From NCBI RefSeq assembly GCF_035117555.1, contig NZ_JAYKPK010000001.1, positions 434,001 through 498,000 of the forward strand: 64,000 bases of DNA. The letters are read 5' to 3'. The notes beneath the pieces are model-generated. The model had not been told where the DNA came from, did no database searches, and saw only the letters and a list, made by a program, of their open reading frames with translations. This stretch comes from Yoonia sp035117555 (GTDB lineage: Bacteria; Pseudomonadota; Alphaproteobacteria; Rhodobacterales; Rhodobacteraceae). Positions 43,167-51,590 of this stretch are shown here, one piece after another. The position numbers were made by a program, and so were the translations under genes. How positions within the stretch are numbered: the stretch's first letter is position 1; each line of letters begins with the position of its first letter.

Positions 43167-44148
43167 AGCGCTCACCTACACCGCCATCGCCCTCGGGCTC
43201 GGCGCGATCCTGACCGCCTGCACCGCATCGCAGCGGGTGGACCGGATCGAGGCGGCCTATCCCCCCATTGGCCAATTCGTCAATGTGACGGGTGGGCGGG
43301 TGCATTATGTGCAGGCAGGGGAAGGTCCCGATGTGATCCTGCTGCATGGCGCGGGTGGTAATCTGCGCGATTATACTTTTTCGCTGATGGATCAACTCAG
43401 CGACCGCTACCGCGTCACCGCCTTTGACCGGCCCGGTTTGGGCTATACCGACCGGGTGCCGGGGATCAGCACGGGGCCTTTCGCCACCGAAGGTGACAAC
43501 CCCAACGCGCAGGTCGCCATGCTTCGTGAAGCGGCCACGGCTCTTGGCATCACCGATCCCGTGGTCGTCGGCCACAGCTTTGGTGGGATCGTCGCGATGG
43601 CTTGGGGCACGACCGGCCTGACGCTGGATGATCCGACCAATGCTGCCGCTATCGTGACATTTGGCGGTGTGTCGATGCCTTGGCCCGGCGACCTTGGCGC
43701 TTATTATTCCGTCAACGGCAGCGCCATTGGCGGCGGGCTGGTGATCCCGCTGATCACGGCGTTCACCCCGCGCAGCACCGTCGATAGTATCGTAGCCGAA
43801 ACCTTCGCGCCGCAAGACCCACCGCCCGGCTATATCGCCCATCTTGGCGGCGAACTGGCCCTGCGCGAACGCACCTTCCGCGCCAATGTGCGGCAAGTGA
43901 ACACGTTGCGCCCCTTCGTGGTGGAAATGACCGCACTTTACCCCCAGCTGACCATCCCGATCGAGGTGATCCACGGCACCGCAGACAACACCGTTCCGAT
44001 CCATGTGCATGCCGAGGAATTGATCAAGATCGCCCCGACCGTCAATCTGACAAGGCTCGAAGGCGTCGGCCACCAGCCGCATCACAGCGATGAACCCGCA
44101 GCAATCGCCGCCATCGACCGCGCCGCCGCCCGCGCCGGATTGCGCTAG
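43156..44148 (+). CDS. Alpha/beta hydrolase lipoprotein
   Basis: A 330-residue serine hydrolase with a lipoprotein signal: hydrophobic residues 4-20, then lipobox LTAC. The oxyanion HG is in VILLHGAGGNLRDY, the nucleophile in VVGHSFGGIVAMAWG near residue 141, the acid in HGTADNTVPIHVH, and the His in LEGVGHQPHHS. The start must be the TTG at 43156, because no ATG or GTG precedes the signal peptide. It overlaps metA by 11 bp. Substrate unknown. Confidence 0.82.
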   Translation: MVLKALTYTAIALGLGAILTACTASQRVDRIEAAYPPIGQFVNVTGGRVHYVQAGEGPDVILLHGAGGNLRDYTFSLMDQLSDRYRVTAFDRPGLGYTDRVPGISTGPFATEGDNPNAQVAMLREAATALGITDPVVVGHSFGGIVAMAWGTTGLTLDDPTNAAAIVTFGGVSMPWPGDLGAYYSVNGSAIGGGLVIPLITAFTPRSTVDSIVAETFAPQDPPPGYIAHLGGELALRERTFRANVRQVNTLRPFVVEMTALYPQLTIPIEVIHGTADNTVPIHVHAEELIKIAPTVNLTRLEGVGHQPHHSDEPAAIAAIDRAAARAGLR

Positions 44149-44193
44149 ACGCGCGGCGCGCCCATAAAGGGGCAACAAAGCGGGGATGATTTC

Positions 44194-45063
44194 ATGGACC
44201 TACCATTTGACGGCGCGATCAGCCGCTATTTCAAGACCGAGGCCCCGGCAGATATCCGTGACATCATCGCGGATTCCAAGAAAAACGACATTCTCAACCC
44301 CAGTTATCCCTATGACACAATCTGGGATAAGGATGACTACAAGGATGCATTGGACGATCTGCAGGTCGAATTGGTCCGCATGCAGGCCTGGGTGCGCGAC
44401 ACCGGCCAGCGCGTTGTCGTCGTTTTTGAAGGGCGCGATGCGGCAGGCAAAGGCGGGTCGATCAAACGGTTCCGCGCCAATCTGAACCCGCGTGGCGCCA
44501 AACTGGTGGCTTTGCCGAAACCATCGGATACCGAAGCCGGGCAATGGTATTTCCAACGCTATATCGCGCATCTGCCTGCCAAGGGAGAAATGACACTCTT
44601 TGACCGCAGCTGGTATAATCGTGGCGTCGTCGAACATGTGTTCGGCTTTTGCACCCCGGACCAGCGCGAAAATTGGTTCAAACAGGTTCCCGAATTCGAG
44701 GATATGCTGGCCAAGGAAGGCATCACCTTGTTCAAGATCTGGCTCAATGTCGGGCGGGCCACGCAATTGCAGCGGTTTCTGGACCGCGAACAGGACCCGC
44801 TGAAACAATGGAAACTCAGCCGGATCGATGTCGAAGGTCTGGCGCTGTGGGATCAATATTCCGACGCGATTCAGGAAACGCTCGACCGGACCCATCTGCC
44901 AGTTGCCCCTTGGACCGTGATCCGCGCCGATGACAAACGGCGTGCCCGCGTCAATCTGATACGCACCATCCTCCAAGGCCTTGATTACACGCGAAAAGAT
45001 AGGGATGCCTTGGGTGCGACAGACCCGCTGATCGCCGGTGGCCCCGACCTGAGACATGTCTAA
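44194..45063 (+). CDS. ppk2: Polyphosphate kinase 2
   Basis: Uses polyphosphate to phosphorylate nucleoside diphosphates; 289 residues, the single-domain PPK2 class. Walker A is VFEGRDAAGKGGSIKRF near residue 78 and the Walker B-type motif is TLFDRSWYNRGVVEHVFGF. The lid region holds IWLNVGRATQLQRFLDREQDP. A TetR regulator gene overlaps its last 8 bp, suggesting local control. Confidence 0.95.
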   Translation: MDLPFDGAISRYFKTEAPADIRDIIADSKKNDILNPSYPYDTIWDKDDYKDALDDLQVELVRMQAWVRDTGQRVVVVFEGRDAAGKGGSIKRFRANLNPRGAKLVALPKPSDTEAGQWYFQRYIAHLPAKGEMTLFDRSWYNRGVVEHVFGFCTPDQRENWFKQVPEFEDMLAKEGITLFKIWLNVGRATQLQRFLDREQDPLKQWKLSRIDVEGLALWDQYSDAIQETLDRTHLPVAPWTVIRADDKRRARVNLIRTILQGLDYTRKDRDALGATDPLIAGGPDLRHV

Positions 45064-45673
45064 ACAAGGCTATCACCACGGCAATCTGCGCGAGGCGCTG
45101 GTGAATGCCTGTCTCGACCTGATCGAAAAACGCGGGCCGACCGGGTTTACCCTGTCCGAGGCAGCGCGCGAGGCGGGCGTCACCCCCGCCGCCGTCTATC
45201 GCCATTTCGCAGGACGCGAAGACCTGATCGCGGCGGCCGCGCAAGAAGGCTATGCCATCTTTGCCGATCTGATGGATCATGCCTATGCCAAAGGGCAACC
45301 ATCGGCGCTCGCCGCCTTTTCCGCGACAGGCCGCGCCTATCTCGCCTTCGCGCGGCGCTATCCCGGCCATTACATCGCGATGTTCGAATCCGGTGTTTCG
45401 ATCAACCACAGCGCGGAACTGCATGCTGTCGCAACCCGCGCCATGGGTGTGCTGGAAAAAGCCGCAGCGGCGCTGAGCCAGCATATCCCCGCCGACAAAC
45501 GCCCGCCCGCCCAGATGTTCAGCGCCCATATCTGGGCGATGTCGCATGGCGTGGTCGAATTATTCGCCCGCGGCAATCCAGGCCGGACCAGCCCGTTTCC
45601 GCCCGATGATCTGCTGGAAACCGGCATCGGTATCTATCTGCGCGGGCTTGGCCTCTTGGACCCTGACACATAG
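45056..45673 (+). CDS. TetR/AcrR-family regulator
   Basis: A 205-residue repressor-type protein. The N-terminal helix-turn-helix (YHHGNLREALVNACLDLIEKRG, then FTLSEAAREAGVTPAAVYRHFAGREDL) is followed by a ligand domain of the WHG type, in which HIWAMSHGVVELFA carries the signature. Overlaps ppk2 by 8 bp, so it probably belongs to the same transcript. The effector is unknown. Confidence 0.9.
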   Translation: MSKQGYHHGNLREALVNACLDLIEKRGPTGFTLSEAAREAGVTPAAVYRHFAGREDLIAAAAQEGYAIFADLMDHAYAKGQPSALAAFSATGRAYLAFARRYPGHYIAMFESGVSINHSAELHAVATRAMGVLEKAAAALSQHIPADKRPPAQMFSAHIWAMSHGVVELFARGNPGRTSPFPPDDLLETGIGIYLRGLGLLDPDT

Positions 45674-45682
45674 GAACGCATC

Positions 45683-46198
45683 ATGGACGGCACTTTTGCA
45701 GTTATCTTTTTCATTGTCGGCCTGACCGATACTTATCTGAACGAATGCGATAAAGGCTGTTTCGCGCTGCGCGAGGCCCCTGCCCGCGTGGCCCTGCAAT
45801 TGAGCGAGACCTATTTTCAATCCGAGACTATCAGCGAAGAACTCTATGCCACCTATGATTTCGCGCGTAGCTATGGCGCGTTCCAGCCGGTCATCGGGGC
45901 GAGTGCGACCAGCGATGGCGATCTCTGGCTGGGTGCCGGTGCCAAATGGACGACGCAGAATGTGATCGAAGGCCCGTTCTTTGTCGAACTGTCCTTCATG
46001 CCTGGGCTTTATGTGCAGGGCGACGGCCCCGACCTCGGCGGCCCGCTGGAATTTCGCGGCGCGCTTGGGGTCGGCTATGCCTTCGACAATGGCGCGACAT
46101 TGACGGTTCTGGCCGACCACCGCTCCAACGCCGATCTGGGTGATATCAATCCGGGGCTTGAAACCGTCGGCCTACGCTTCGCCATGCCGTTGAACTAA
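45683..46198 (+). CDS. PagL-like acyloxyacyl hydrolase (lipid A deacylase)
   Basis: A 171-residue predicted outer-membrane barrel. A hydrophobic N-terminus (TFAVIFFIVGLTD) may act as an atypical signal. Strands with alternating residues follow (FQPVIGASATSDGDLWLGAG, FFVELSFMPGLYVQG). Near the end ADHRSNADLGDINPGLETVGL has the His-x-Ser and downstream Glu arrangement of the PagL catalytic triad. If so it would trim the 3-O acyl chain of lipid A. The call is by motif reading only. Confidence 0.65.
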   Translation: MDGTFAVIFFIVGLTDTYLNECDKGCFALREAPARVALQLSETYFQSETISEELYATYDFARSYGAFQPVIGASATSDGDLWLGAGAKWTTQNVIEGPFFVELSFMPGLYVQGDGPDLGGPLEFRGALGVGYAFDNGATLTVLADHRSNADLGDINPGLETVGLRFAMPLN

Positions 46199-46204
46199 CC
46201 CATC

Positions 46205-46250
46205 GTCCGAGTATAAATATCCCCGCGCGGCGCGTTCCGGCGGAGCCGGA
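46205..46250 (+). repeat. Intergenic repeat, copy E (diverged)
   Basis: TCCGAGTATAAATATCCCCG followed by GC-rich palindromic DNA (CGCGCGGCGCG, TCCGGCGGAGCCGGA), between the convergent PagL-like and potA genes. Confidence 0.55.
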
Positions 46251-46253
46251 TCA

Positions 46254-46279
46254 GTAGGGTGGATGTCAATCCACCCTAC
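46254..46279. repeat. Perfect 11-bp inverted repeat at the potA stop
   Basis: GTAGGGTGGAT-GTCA-ATCCACCCTAC. The right arm contains the potA stop codon. It resembles the widespread GTAGGGTGG dispersed hairpins; it probably acts as a 3' stabiliser or terminator, although no T-run follows. Confidence 0.65.
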
Positions 46280-47361
46280 GCCAGCAACACCAGCGACCGT
46301 TCGTCCCAGACGACTTTGGTCTGGGTGCCGACATCCAGCACTGGCCGCCCGATCAGATTTTTCATCGCGATATTCAGCGGCTGGTCGATCCCCGCCACGC
46401 GCACATCGTAATAGGTCATATCGCCGTAATAGACGACCTCATCCACGACACCATCGACAAGCTTGCGGTCGGTCGTCTCGCCCTCAAACAGGATCGCCAA
46501 AGTCTCTGGCCGCACGCCGGCAACGGCGGCGCCTTTGTGCAGTGCCATCGGCGCTTGTTCCGCATTCACGCTGACGCGCCCAAGCCCCGCAACCTCGACA
46601 TTGATCTGATCACCAATGTCATGCACCTCAGCCGCCAGAAAATTCATCTTGCCGATGAATTCCGCCACGCGTCGCGAATTGGGGCGACGGTACAGCGTTT
46701 CCGGGTCGGCCAATTGGCCGATCTCGCCTTCGAACATGACGGCGATGCGGTCGGACATCACCAAAGCCTCTTCCTGATCATGGGTGACCAGAATGAAAGT
46801 GATGCCGACATGGCGTTGCAGGCGGATCAATTCCACCTGCATCTGTTCGCGCATTTTCTTGTCGAGTGCGGACAAAGGCTCATCCAGCAGCAGGACCTTG
46901 GGTTTCAGGATCAGCGCGCGGGCCAGGGCCACCCGCTGCCGTTGCCCGCCCGACAAAGCATGCGAGGCGCGTTTGCCATAGCCGGACAGGCCGACCATGC
47001 TCAGCGCCTCTTCGACCATTTTCGATTTATCGTCCTTGGACAGATCCGACCGTTTGCGCAGGCCAAAAGCCACGTTTTCCGCCACCGACAGATGCGGGAA
47101 GATCGCATAGGATTGAAACACCATATTGGTCGGGCGCAAATTGGCAGAGACACCCGCCATATCCTTGCCGCCGATCATCACGACACCGCCAGAGACATCC
47201 TCCAACCCCGCGATCACCCGCAGCAACGTGGTCTTGCCACAGCCCGACGGACCCAGTAGCGAGAAAAACTCCCCCGCGTTGATCGTCAGGTCGATGTCAC
47301 GCAAAGCATGATAATCGCCGTAATATTTATTGACGCCCTTGAGCGTGATCAAAGCTGTCAA
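46276..47361 (-). CDS. potA: Polyamine-type ABC transporter ATP-binding protein
   Basis: The energy-coupling subunit of an importer for spermidine/putrescine or a similar solute; 361 residues. Walker A GPSGCGKTTLLRVIAGL near residue 38, signature LSGGQRQRVALARAL near 138, Walker B LLLDEPLSALD, H-loop LVTHDQEEALV, then a TOBE-type regulatory domain (AVAGVRPETLAIL). Third gene of potB-potC-potA, overlapping potC by 4 bp. Substrate by homology only. Confidence 0.9.
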   Translation of the reverse strand: MTALITLKGVNKYYGDYHALRDIDLTINAGEFFSLLGPSGCGKTTLLRVIAGLEDVSGGVVMIGGKDMAGVSANLRPTNMVFQSYAIFPHLSVAENVAFGLRKRSDLSKDDKSKMVEEALSMVGLSGYGKRASHALSGGQRQRVALARALILKPKVLLLDEPLSALDKKMREQMQVELIRLQRHVGITFILVTHDQEEALVMSDRIAVMFEGEIGQLADPETLYRRPNSRRVAEFIGKMNFLAAEVHDIGDQINVEVAGLGRVSVNAEQAPMALHKGAAVAGVRPETLAILFEGETTDRKLVDGVVDEVVYYGDMTYYDVRVAGIDQPLNIAMKNLIGRPVLDVGTQTKVVWDERSLVLLA

Positions 47362-48158
47362 AGAAAGCCCCCTTTGTCTTTCACACCGGCGCGGGCCATG
47401 CCGCGGCGGCGCAAAAGCTCTGCAATAGTCAACAGGATGATCGACAGCGCGACCAATATAGTCCCCAAAGCCATGACAATGGGCAAAGACGCCGGGAACC
47501 GCATCAGGCCCCAGATATAAACCGGCATCGTCGGGCTAGTGCCGGACAAAAAGAACGCGATGATGAATTCATCCAGCGAGATGGTGAAGGCGATCAGCAT
47601 GCTGGAAATGATACCGGGCATGACCAGCGGTAAAGTCACCAGCCGAAAGGCCGAGAACCGGCTTTCGCCCAAATCCATCGCCGCCTCTTCCATGCTCGGA
47701 TCAAGATTCTGAAAGGCACCGTTCAGGATGGCGATGCAGAATGGCGTGCAGATCAGCACATGGGCGGCGATGATCGTCCAGTTCGACAGGCCCAGATCGA
47801 AAATCTGCACCACGACGACCAGCAAGGACACCGCTACGATGATTTCAGGCAGCACCAGCGGCAGCATGATGAACCCCATGATCCCCGCCTTGACAGGAAA
47901 GCGATACATCGCACCCGCCCGCGCCGCGCAGATCCCCAGCAAGGTCGACAGGATCGCCGTCATCACCGCGATGAACAGCGAATTTTTCACCGCCGTATGC
48001 AGCGAGGTATTGGTCATCAAGGCATCAAACCATTCGGTGGTAAAGCCTGACAAAGGAAAGGCGATAATCGTTGCATCATTAAAGGCAAAGATCGGCAGCA
48101 ATACGATCGGCGCGTAAAGAAAGATCAGATAGGCGATGGCATAGATGCGCAGGCTCAT
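47358..48158 (-). CDS. potC: Polyamine-type ABC transporter permease (PotC-like)
   Basis: A 266-residue inner-membrane permease with six hydrophobic segments. It carries the coupling EAA loop EEAAMDLGESRFSAFRLVTLPLVMPGI near residue 160. The N-terminus AYLIFLYAPIVLLPIFAFND is typical of PotC. It overlaps potB and potA by 4 bp each, so the three are translated as a unit. Confidence 0.9.
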   Translation of the reverse strand: MSLRIYAIAYLIFLYAPIVLLPIFAFNDATIIAFPLSGFTTEWFDALMTNTSLHTAVKNSLFIAVMTAILSTLLGICAARAGAMYRFPVKAGIMGFIMLPLVLPEIIVAVSLLVVVVQIFDLGLSNWTIIAAHVLICTPFCIAILNGAFQNLDPSMEEAAMDLGESRFSAFRLVTLPLVMPGIISSMLIAFTISLDEFIIAFFLSGTSPTMPVYIWGLMRFPASLPIVMALGTILVALSIILLTIAELLRRRGMARAGVKDKGGFL

Positions 48159-49027
48159 GACCGGCCCCGCAGCCAGCGGCGGTTGAGCAGCACGAAAAAC
48201 AGGCTGATCGCGGTGACCGACAACATTGCTACTACGGCCAATGCGGCGCCAAGCGGCGCATTGTTCAGCGCCAGAAACTGGGTCTGGATCATATTTGCGA
48301 TCAGCTTGCCCCCGGCCCCGCCCATCAGTTCCGGCGTCACATAATCACCGATGGTCGGGATGAAAACGATCAGCACCGCTGCCACCACGCCCGGCATAGC
48401 AAGCGGCAAGGTTACGCGGAAAAACGTCATCACCTTGTTTTCGCCTAGGTCCTGCGACGCTTCCAGCAACGACCGGTCAATCTTTTCCAGCGCCACGAAA
48501 ATCGGCAGGATCGCGAAAGGCGCGAAAGCATGGGCCAAGGTGATGATCACCGCGTTCACGTTATACAGGATGAATGTCAGCGGCTCGTCGATGATCCCGA
48601 TATTCAGAAGGCCGGTGTTGATCACACCGTTATAACCCAGGATCACTTTCCACAAAAACACCCGGATCAGATAGGATGTCCAGAACGGGATCGTGATCAG
48701 GAACAGCCAAAGCGATTTCCGGTCCGGCCGGACATGAAACGAGACGAAATAGGCGATGGGAAAAGCCAAGAGCACCGTCACCAGCGTCACCGTGCCGGAC
48801 ACAAACAAGGACCGCTGCAACAGCGCGCCATAGATCGGCTGGTCGATGATCGTGCGATAATTATTCAGGGTGAATGTCGTATCGACATCCATGAAATTCT
48901 GGGTCCAGAAACTGAACAGGATGATCGCCCCTAAAGGGAAGGCCATCAGCAGCAAAGCATAGAAAAACGGCGGGCTGATCAACAGCAATCCGCGCCCGCC
49001 TTCGGTTTTTGTCAGCCTTTTGAACAT
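48155..49027 (-). CDS. potB: Polyamine-type ABC transporter permease (PotB-like)
   Basis: A 290-residue permease with six hydrophobic segments, beginning with a short cytoplasmic tail then LLLISPPFFYALLLMAFPLG. The EAA loop is SLLEASQDLGENKVMTFFRVTLPLAMPGV near residue 190. It is the first gene of the cluster. The periplasmic binding protein gene (potD) that usually leads such operons is not found: the next upstream gene on this strand is rpsI, across 156 bp with only that operon's terminator in it. Confidence 0.9.
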   Translation of the reverse strand: MFKRLTKTEGGRGLLLISPPFFYALLLMAFPLGAIILFSFWTQNFMDVDTTFTLNNYRTIIDQPIYGALLQRSLFVSGTVTLVTVLLAFPIAYFVSFHVRPDRKSLWLFLITIPFWTSYLIRVFLWKVILGYNGVINTGLLNIGIIDEPLTFILYNVNAVIITLAHAFAPFAILPIFVALEKIDRSLLEASQDLGENKVMTFFRVTLPLAMPGVVAAVLIVFIPTIGDYVTPELMGGAGGKLIANMIQTQFLALNNAPLGAALAVVAMLSVTAISLFFVLLNRRWLRGRS

Positions 49028-49139
49028 GGGCTGATCTTGATCGCCACAGTGGAAAGATCAATATCAAAACGGTGGCGCGCGGCAGAAACCTGTCAGATTA
49101 TCCGGCACTTGCCCGATTAGGCGTCACTCTGAAAACGCG

Positions 49140-49165
49140 AAAAGGCCCGCGCTTGCGGGCCTTTT
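49140..49165. terminator. Terminator of rplM-rpsI
   Basis: A perfect 11-bp stem, AAAAGGCCCGC / GCGGGCCTTTT, closes a GCTT loop 18 bp past the rpsI stop; symmetric, so it could work both ways. Confidence 0.9.
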
Positions 49166-49182
49166 CCAAATATGTGCCAAAC

Positions 49183-49677
49183 TTAACGCTTGGAGAACTG
49201 GAAGCTCTTACGGGCTTTCGCCTTGCCGTATTTCTTGCGTTCCACAACGCGGCTGTCGCGTGTCAGGAAGCCGGCAGCTTTCAGCGCAGGGCGCAGCGAT
49301 GGATCATAAAGCTGCAATGCTTTGGACACACCATGCTTGACCGCGCCGGCCTGACCGGACAGACCGCCACCCTTCACTGTCGCCACAACGTCGAACTGAC
49401 CTGTGACACCGGCGATGGAGAACGGCTGGGCGAGGATCATCTGCAGCACGGGGCGCGCAAAATAGACCTTCATTTCCTTGCCGTTCACAACGACCTTGCC
49501 GGAACCGGGGCGGATCCAGACGCGGGCGACCGCATCTTTACGCTTGCCGGTGGCATAGGACCGGCCCAGCTCATCGCGCTTGGGTTCACGGGGGGGCGCG
49601 ACGGGTGTTGGTGCCGCAGCTTCAACACCTTCAGCGACCTGCCCCAGCTCTTCGAGCGAATTGACTTGATCGGCCAT
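49183..49677 (-). CDS. rpsI: 30S ribosomal protein S9
   Basis: A small-subunit protein whose C-terminal tail reaches the P-site tRNA; 164 residues, with an N-terminal extension of about 35 residues (rich in Glu, Ala, Pro) as usual in Rhodobacterales. The core starts YATGKRKDAVARVWI. GGGLSGQAGAVKHGVSKAL and RDSRVVERKKYGKAKARKSF are conserved, and it ends in the basic QFSKR. It overlaps the rplM stop by one base. Confidence 0.97.
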   Translation of the reverse strand: MADQVNSLEELGQVAEGVEAAAPTPVAPPREPKRDELGRSYATGKRKDAVARVWIRPGSGKVVVNGKEMKVYFARPVLQMILAQPFSIAGVTGQFDVVATVKGGGLSGQAGAVKHGVSKALQLYDPSLRPALKAAGFLTRDSRVVERKKYGKAKARKSFQFSKR

Positions 49678-50138
49678 TATGCGGTCCTCGTGTTCTTTTT
49701 GTTCATGGATGCAACATCCAGAACTTCGGGCTTCTGAGCTTCCATGCCATGTTCCGCGCCTGCGAAAATCCGCAGATGGGTCATTTGCAGGCGGGACAGC
49801 TTGCCACCGGGCAGCATGCGCTGAACGGCTTTTTCGACGACGCGCTCTGGGTGCTTGCCTTCAAGGATTTCGGCCTTGGTCTTGGATTTGATCCCGCCGG
49901 GGTGGCCTGTGTGCCAGTAATAACGCTCATCGCGCTTGTTACCGGTCATCTGGATTTTCTCGGCATTGATCACGATCACATTGTCGCCCATATCCATGTG
50001 CGGTGTGAAGGAGGGCTTGTGCTTGCCGCGCAAGCGCATGGCGATGATCGAGGCAAGACGGCCCAGAACAACGCCTTCAGCGTCGATCAGGATCCACTTT
50101 TTCTCGATATCCGCCGGGGTAGCGGTAAAGGTTTTCAT
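49677..50138 (-). CDS. rplM: 50S ribosomal protein L13
   Basis: An early-assembly large-subunit protein; 153 residues. Typical blocks are KKWILIDAEGVVLGRLASIIA, LRGKHKPSFTPHMDMGDNVIVINAEKI and YYWHTGHPGGIKS. It leads the rplM-rpsI operon from a strong promoter about 50 bp upstream that is framed by an unusual inverted repeat. Confidence 0.97.
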   Translation of the reverse strand: MKTFTATPADIEKKWILIDAEGVVLGRLASIIAMRLRGKHKPSFTPHMDMGDNVIVINAEKIQMTGNKRDERYYWHTGHPGGIKSKTKAEILEGKHPERVVEKAVQRMLPGGKLSRLQMTHLRIFAGAEHGMEAQKPEVLDVASMNKKNTRTA

Positions 50139-50176
50139 ATCTCACCAAAGTTTTGGGGTGGCATTGCGCCACGGTC

Positions 50177-50235
50177 ATTCGGATAGAGGGCTTATAAGCG
50201 CCGCAGCTTTCGCGTCAAGCGGGGTTTATCCGAAT
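50177..50235 (-). promoter_or_regulatory. rplM-rpsI promoter framed by a 9-bp inverted repeat
   Basis: On the minus strand TTGACG (50213-50218) and TATAAG (50191-50196) are 16 bp apart. ATTCGGATA (50177-50185) and TATCCGAAT (50227-50235) form a perfect inverted repeat whose axis falls within about 1 bp of the promoter centre. It looks like a two-site operator; the regulator is unknown. Confidence 0.6.
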
Positions 50236-50266
50236 AAAATAAGCAAAAACAAAGTCTTGCAAATTA

Positions 50267-50280
50267 GGTATTATAATACC
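50267..50280. repeat. 14-bp perfect palindrome
   Basis: GGTATTATAATACC lies 4 bp past the thioesterase stop and 32 bp from the upstream arm of the rplM promoter repeat. Possible operator or end of a transcript. Confidence 0.5.
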
Positions 50281-50283
50281 CCA

Positions 50284-50700
50284 TCATTTTGGCAGCGAAT
50301 AGGTCAAACTCGCGCGCGCCACCGGTGCCGCCTGCTCCGCGCTGTAGATCAGCGCATCGACCACGGCCAGCGCCCGGCCCAGTTTCAACAACCGTGCTTC
50401 GCAGATCAGCATCTGCCCGGCTGCGGGTTTGCGCATGAAATCAATGCTGCAATTGGTCGTCACCGCCAGCGCGCGTGGTCCGATATTGGCCAGAATGATC
50501 AGATAGGCCGTCACATCCGCCAGTGCGAACATCGCGGGGCCGGATATCGTGCCGCCGGGGCGCAAATGGCGGTCGGCGACCGGCATATGGACGGTGATTG
50601 CCGCGGGCGTCAGCGCATCGACGATGAAATCAGTCCCCACCTGCGGAAAGGTCTCGGCCAGAAACCCGTGTAAATCCGCGATATCCATCTTCAGCGTCAT
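50284..50700 (-). CDS. PaaI-type hotdog thioesterase
   Basis: A 138-residue acyl-CoA thioesterase-like protein from the ATG at 50700, which has GAGGGAA upstream; the frame is open further but overlaps the divergent gene. Hotdog features are HLRPGGTISGPAMFALADVTAYL (the catalytic Asp region) and TTNCSIDFMRKP. It lies divergent from an enoyl-CoA hydratase gene, consistent with acyl-CoA metabolism; substrate not known. Confidence 0.85.
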   Translation of the reverse strand: MTLKMDIADLHGFLAETFPQVGTDFIVDALTPAAITVHMPVADRHLRPGGTISGPAMFALADVTAYLIILANIGPRALAVTTNCSIDFMRKPAAGQMLICEARLLKLGRALAVVDALIYSAEQAAPVARASLTYSLPK

Positions 50701-50761
50701 GGCTTCCCTCACTCCCGTTGCTGGCCTAGCATGACCCGGAACCGAAACAAAGGACAAGCCG

Positions 50762-51553
50762 ATGGATATCCTGCTGCGCGAAGATCGCGACCATATCGCC
50801 CATCTGACGCTGAACGCGCCGGAGCGGCTGAACGCGCTCGGCGATACGATGCTGGCGGGCTTGCATGCAACTTTGGACGATATCGCCAGTGACCCCGATA
50901 TCCGCGCCGTGATCATCGCGGGCGCTGGCAAAGCTTTCTGCGCGGGCCATGATCTGCGCGAAATGCAGGAAGCGCGGCAGGCCGATGATGCAGGCGCCGA
51001 TTATTTCGCCGATCTTTTTGCGCGCTGTGCCGCCCTGATGCAGCGCATCCAGTCCCTGCCACAGCCAGTCATCGCGCAGGTCCATGGCATCGCCACTGCC
51101 GCAGGCTGCCAATTGGTCGCGACCTGTGATCTGGCGATTGCCGTCGATGACACGCGCTTTGGCGTGAACGGCGTGAATATTGGGCTGTTCTGTTCCACCC
51201 CGATGGTCGCCCTGACCCGCAACATCCCGCGCAAGGCCGCGTTCGAGATGCTGACCACCGGGCGTTTCATCGCGGCGGATGAGGCCTTAACGCTCGGCCT
51301 GATCAACCGCGCTGTGCCTGCTGCTGAACTTGCCAGCGCGACACAGGACCTCGCCCAGAGCATTGCCACCAAACTACCCGTGGCGGTCAAGATCGGCAAA
51401 TCCGCCTTTTACGATCAGGCGCAACTGTCGACAGCAGAGGCTTATGCCTTCACCGCCGCCGTGATGGTGGAAAACATGATGATCCACGACACCGATGAAG
51501 GCATCACTGCTTTCCTCGAAAAGCGCCGCCCTGATTGGTCATCTTCCGAGTAA
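50762..51553 (+). CDS. Enoyl-CoA hydratase/isomerase family protein
   Basis: A 263-residue crotonase-fold enzyme. The oxyanion-hole segments are GAGKAFCAGHDLREM and HGIATAAGCQLVATCDLAIA. The first catalytic Glu position of classical hydratases is not clearly present (GVNGVNIGLFCSTPMVAL), as in the ECHDC3-like branch, so hydratase activity is uncertain. The last codons (SSE and the stop) lie within repeat copy F, meaning that the repeat supplies the C-terminus. Confidence 0.88.
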   Translation: MDILLREDRDHIAHLTLNAPERLNALGDTMLAGLHATLDDIASDPDIRAVIIAGAGKAFCAGHDLREMQEARQADDAGADYFADLFARCAALMQRIQSLPQPVIAQVHGIATAAGCQLVATCDLAIAVDDTRFGVNGVNIGLFCSTPMVALTRNIPRKAAFEMLTTGRFIAADEALTLGLINRAVPAAELASATQDLAQSIATKLPVAVKIGKSAFYDQAQLSTAEAYAFTAAVMVENMMIHDTDEGITAFLEKRRPDWSSSE

Positions 51554-51590
51554 AAATATCCCCGCCCGAGGCTCCGGCGCAGCCGGACCT
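51541..51590 (+). repeat. Intergenic repeat, copy F
   Basis: TCTTCCGAGTAAAAATATCC then CCGCCCGAGGC, spanning the end of the enoyl-CoA hydratase gene up to the convergent carboxypeptidase stop. Confidence 0.6.

Noticed and set aside
42123..44178. Long minus-strand frames opposite metA and the hydrolase
   Set aside because: Both are shadows of conserved plus-strand genes.
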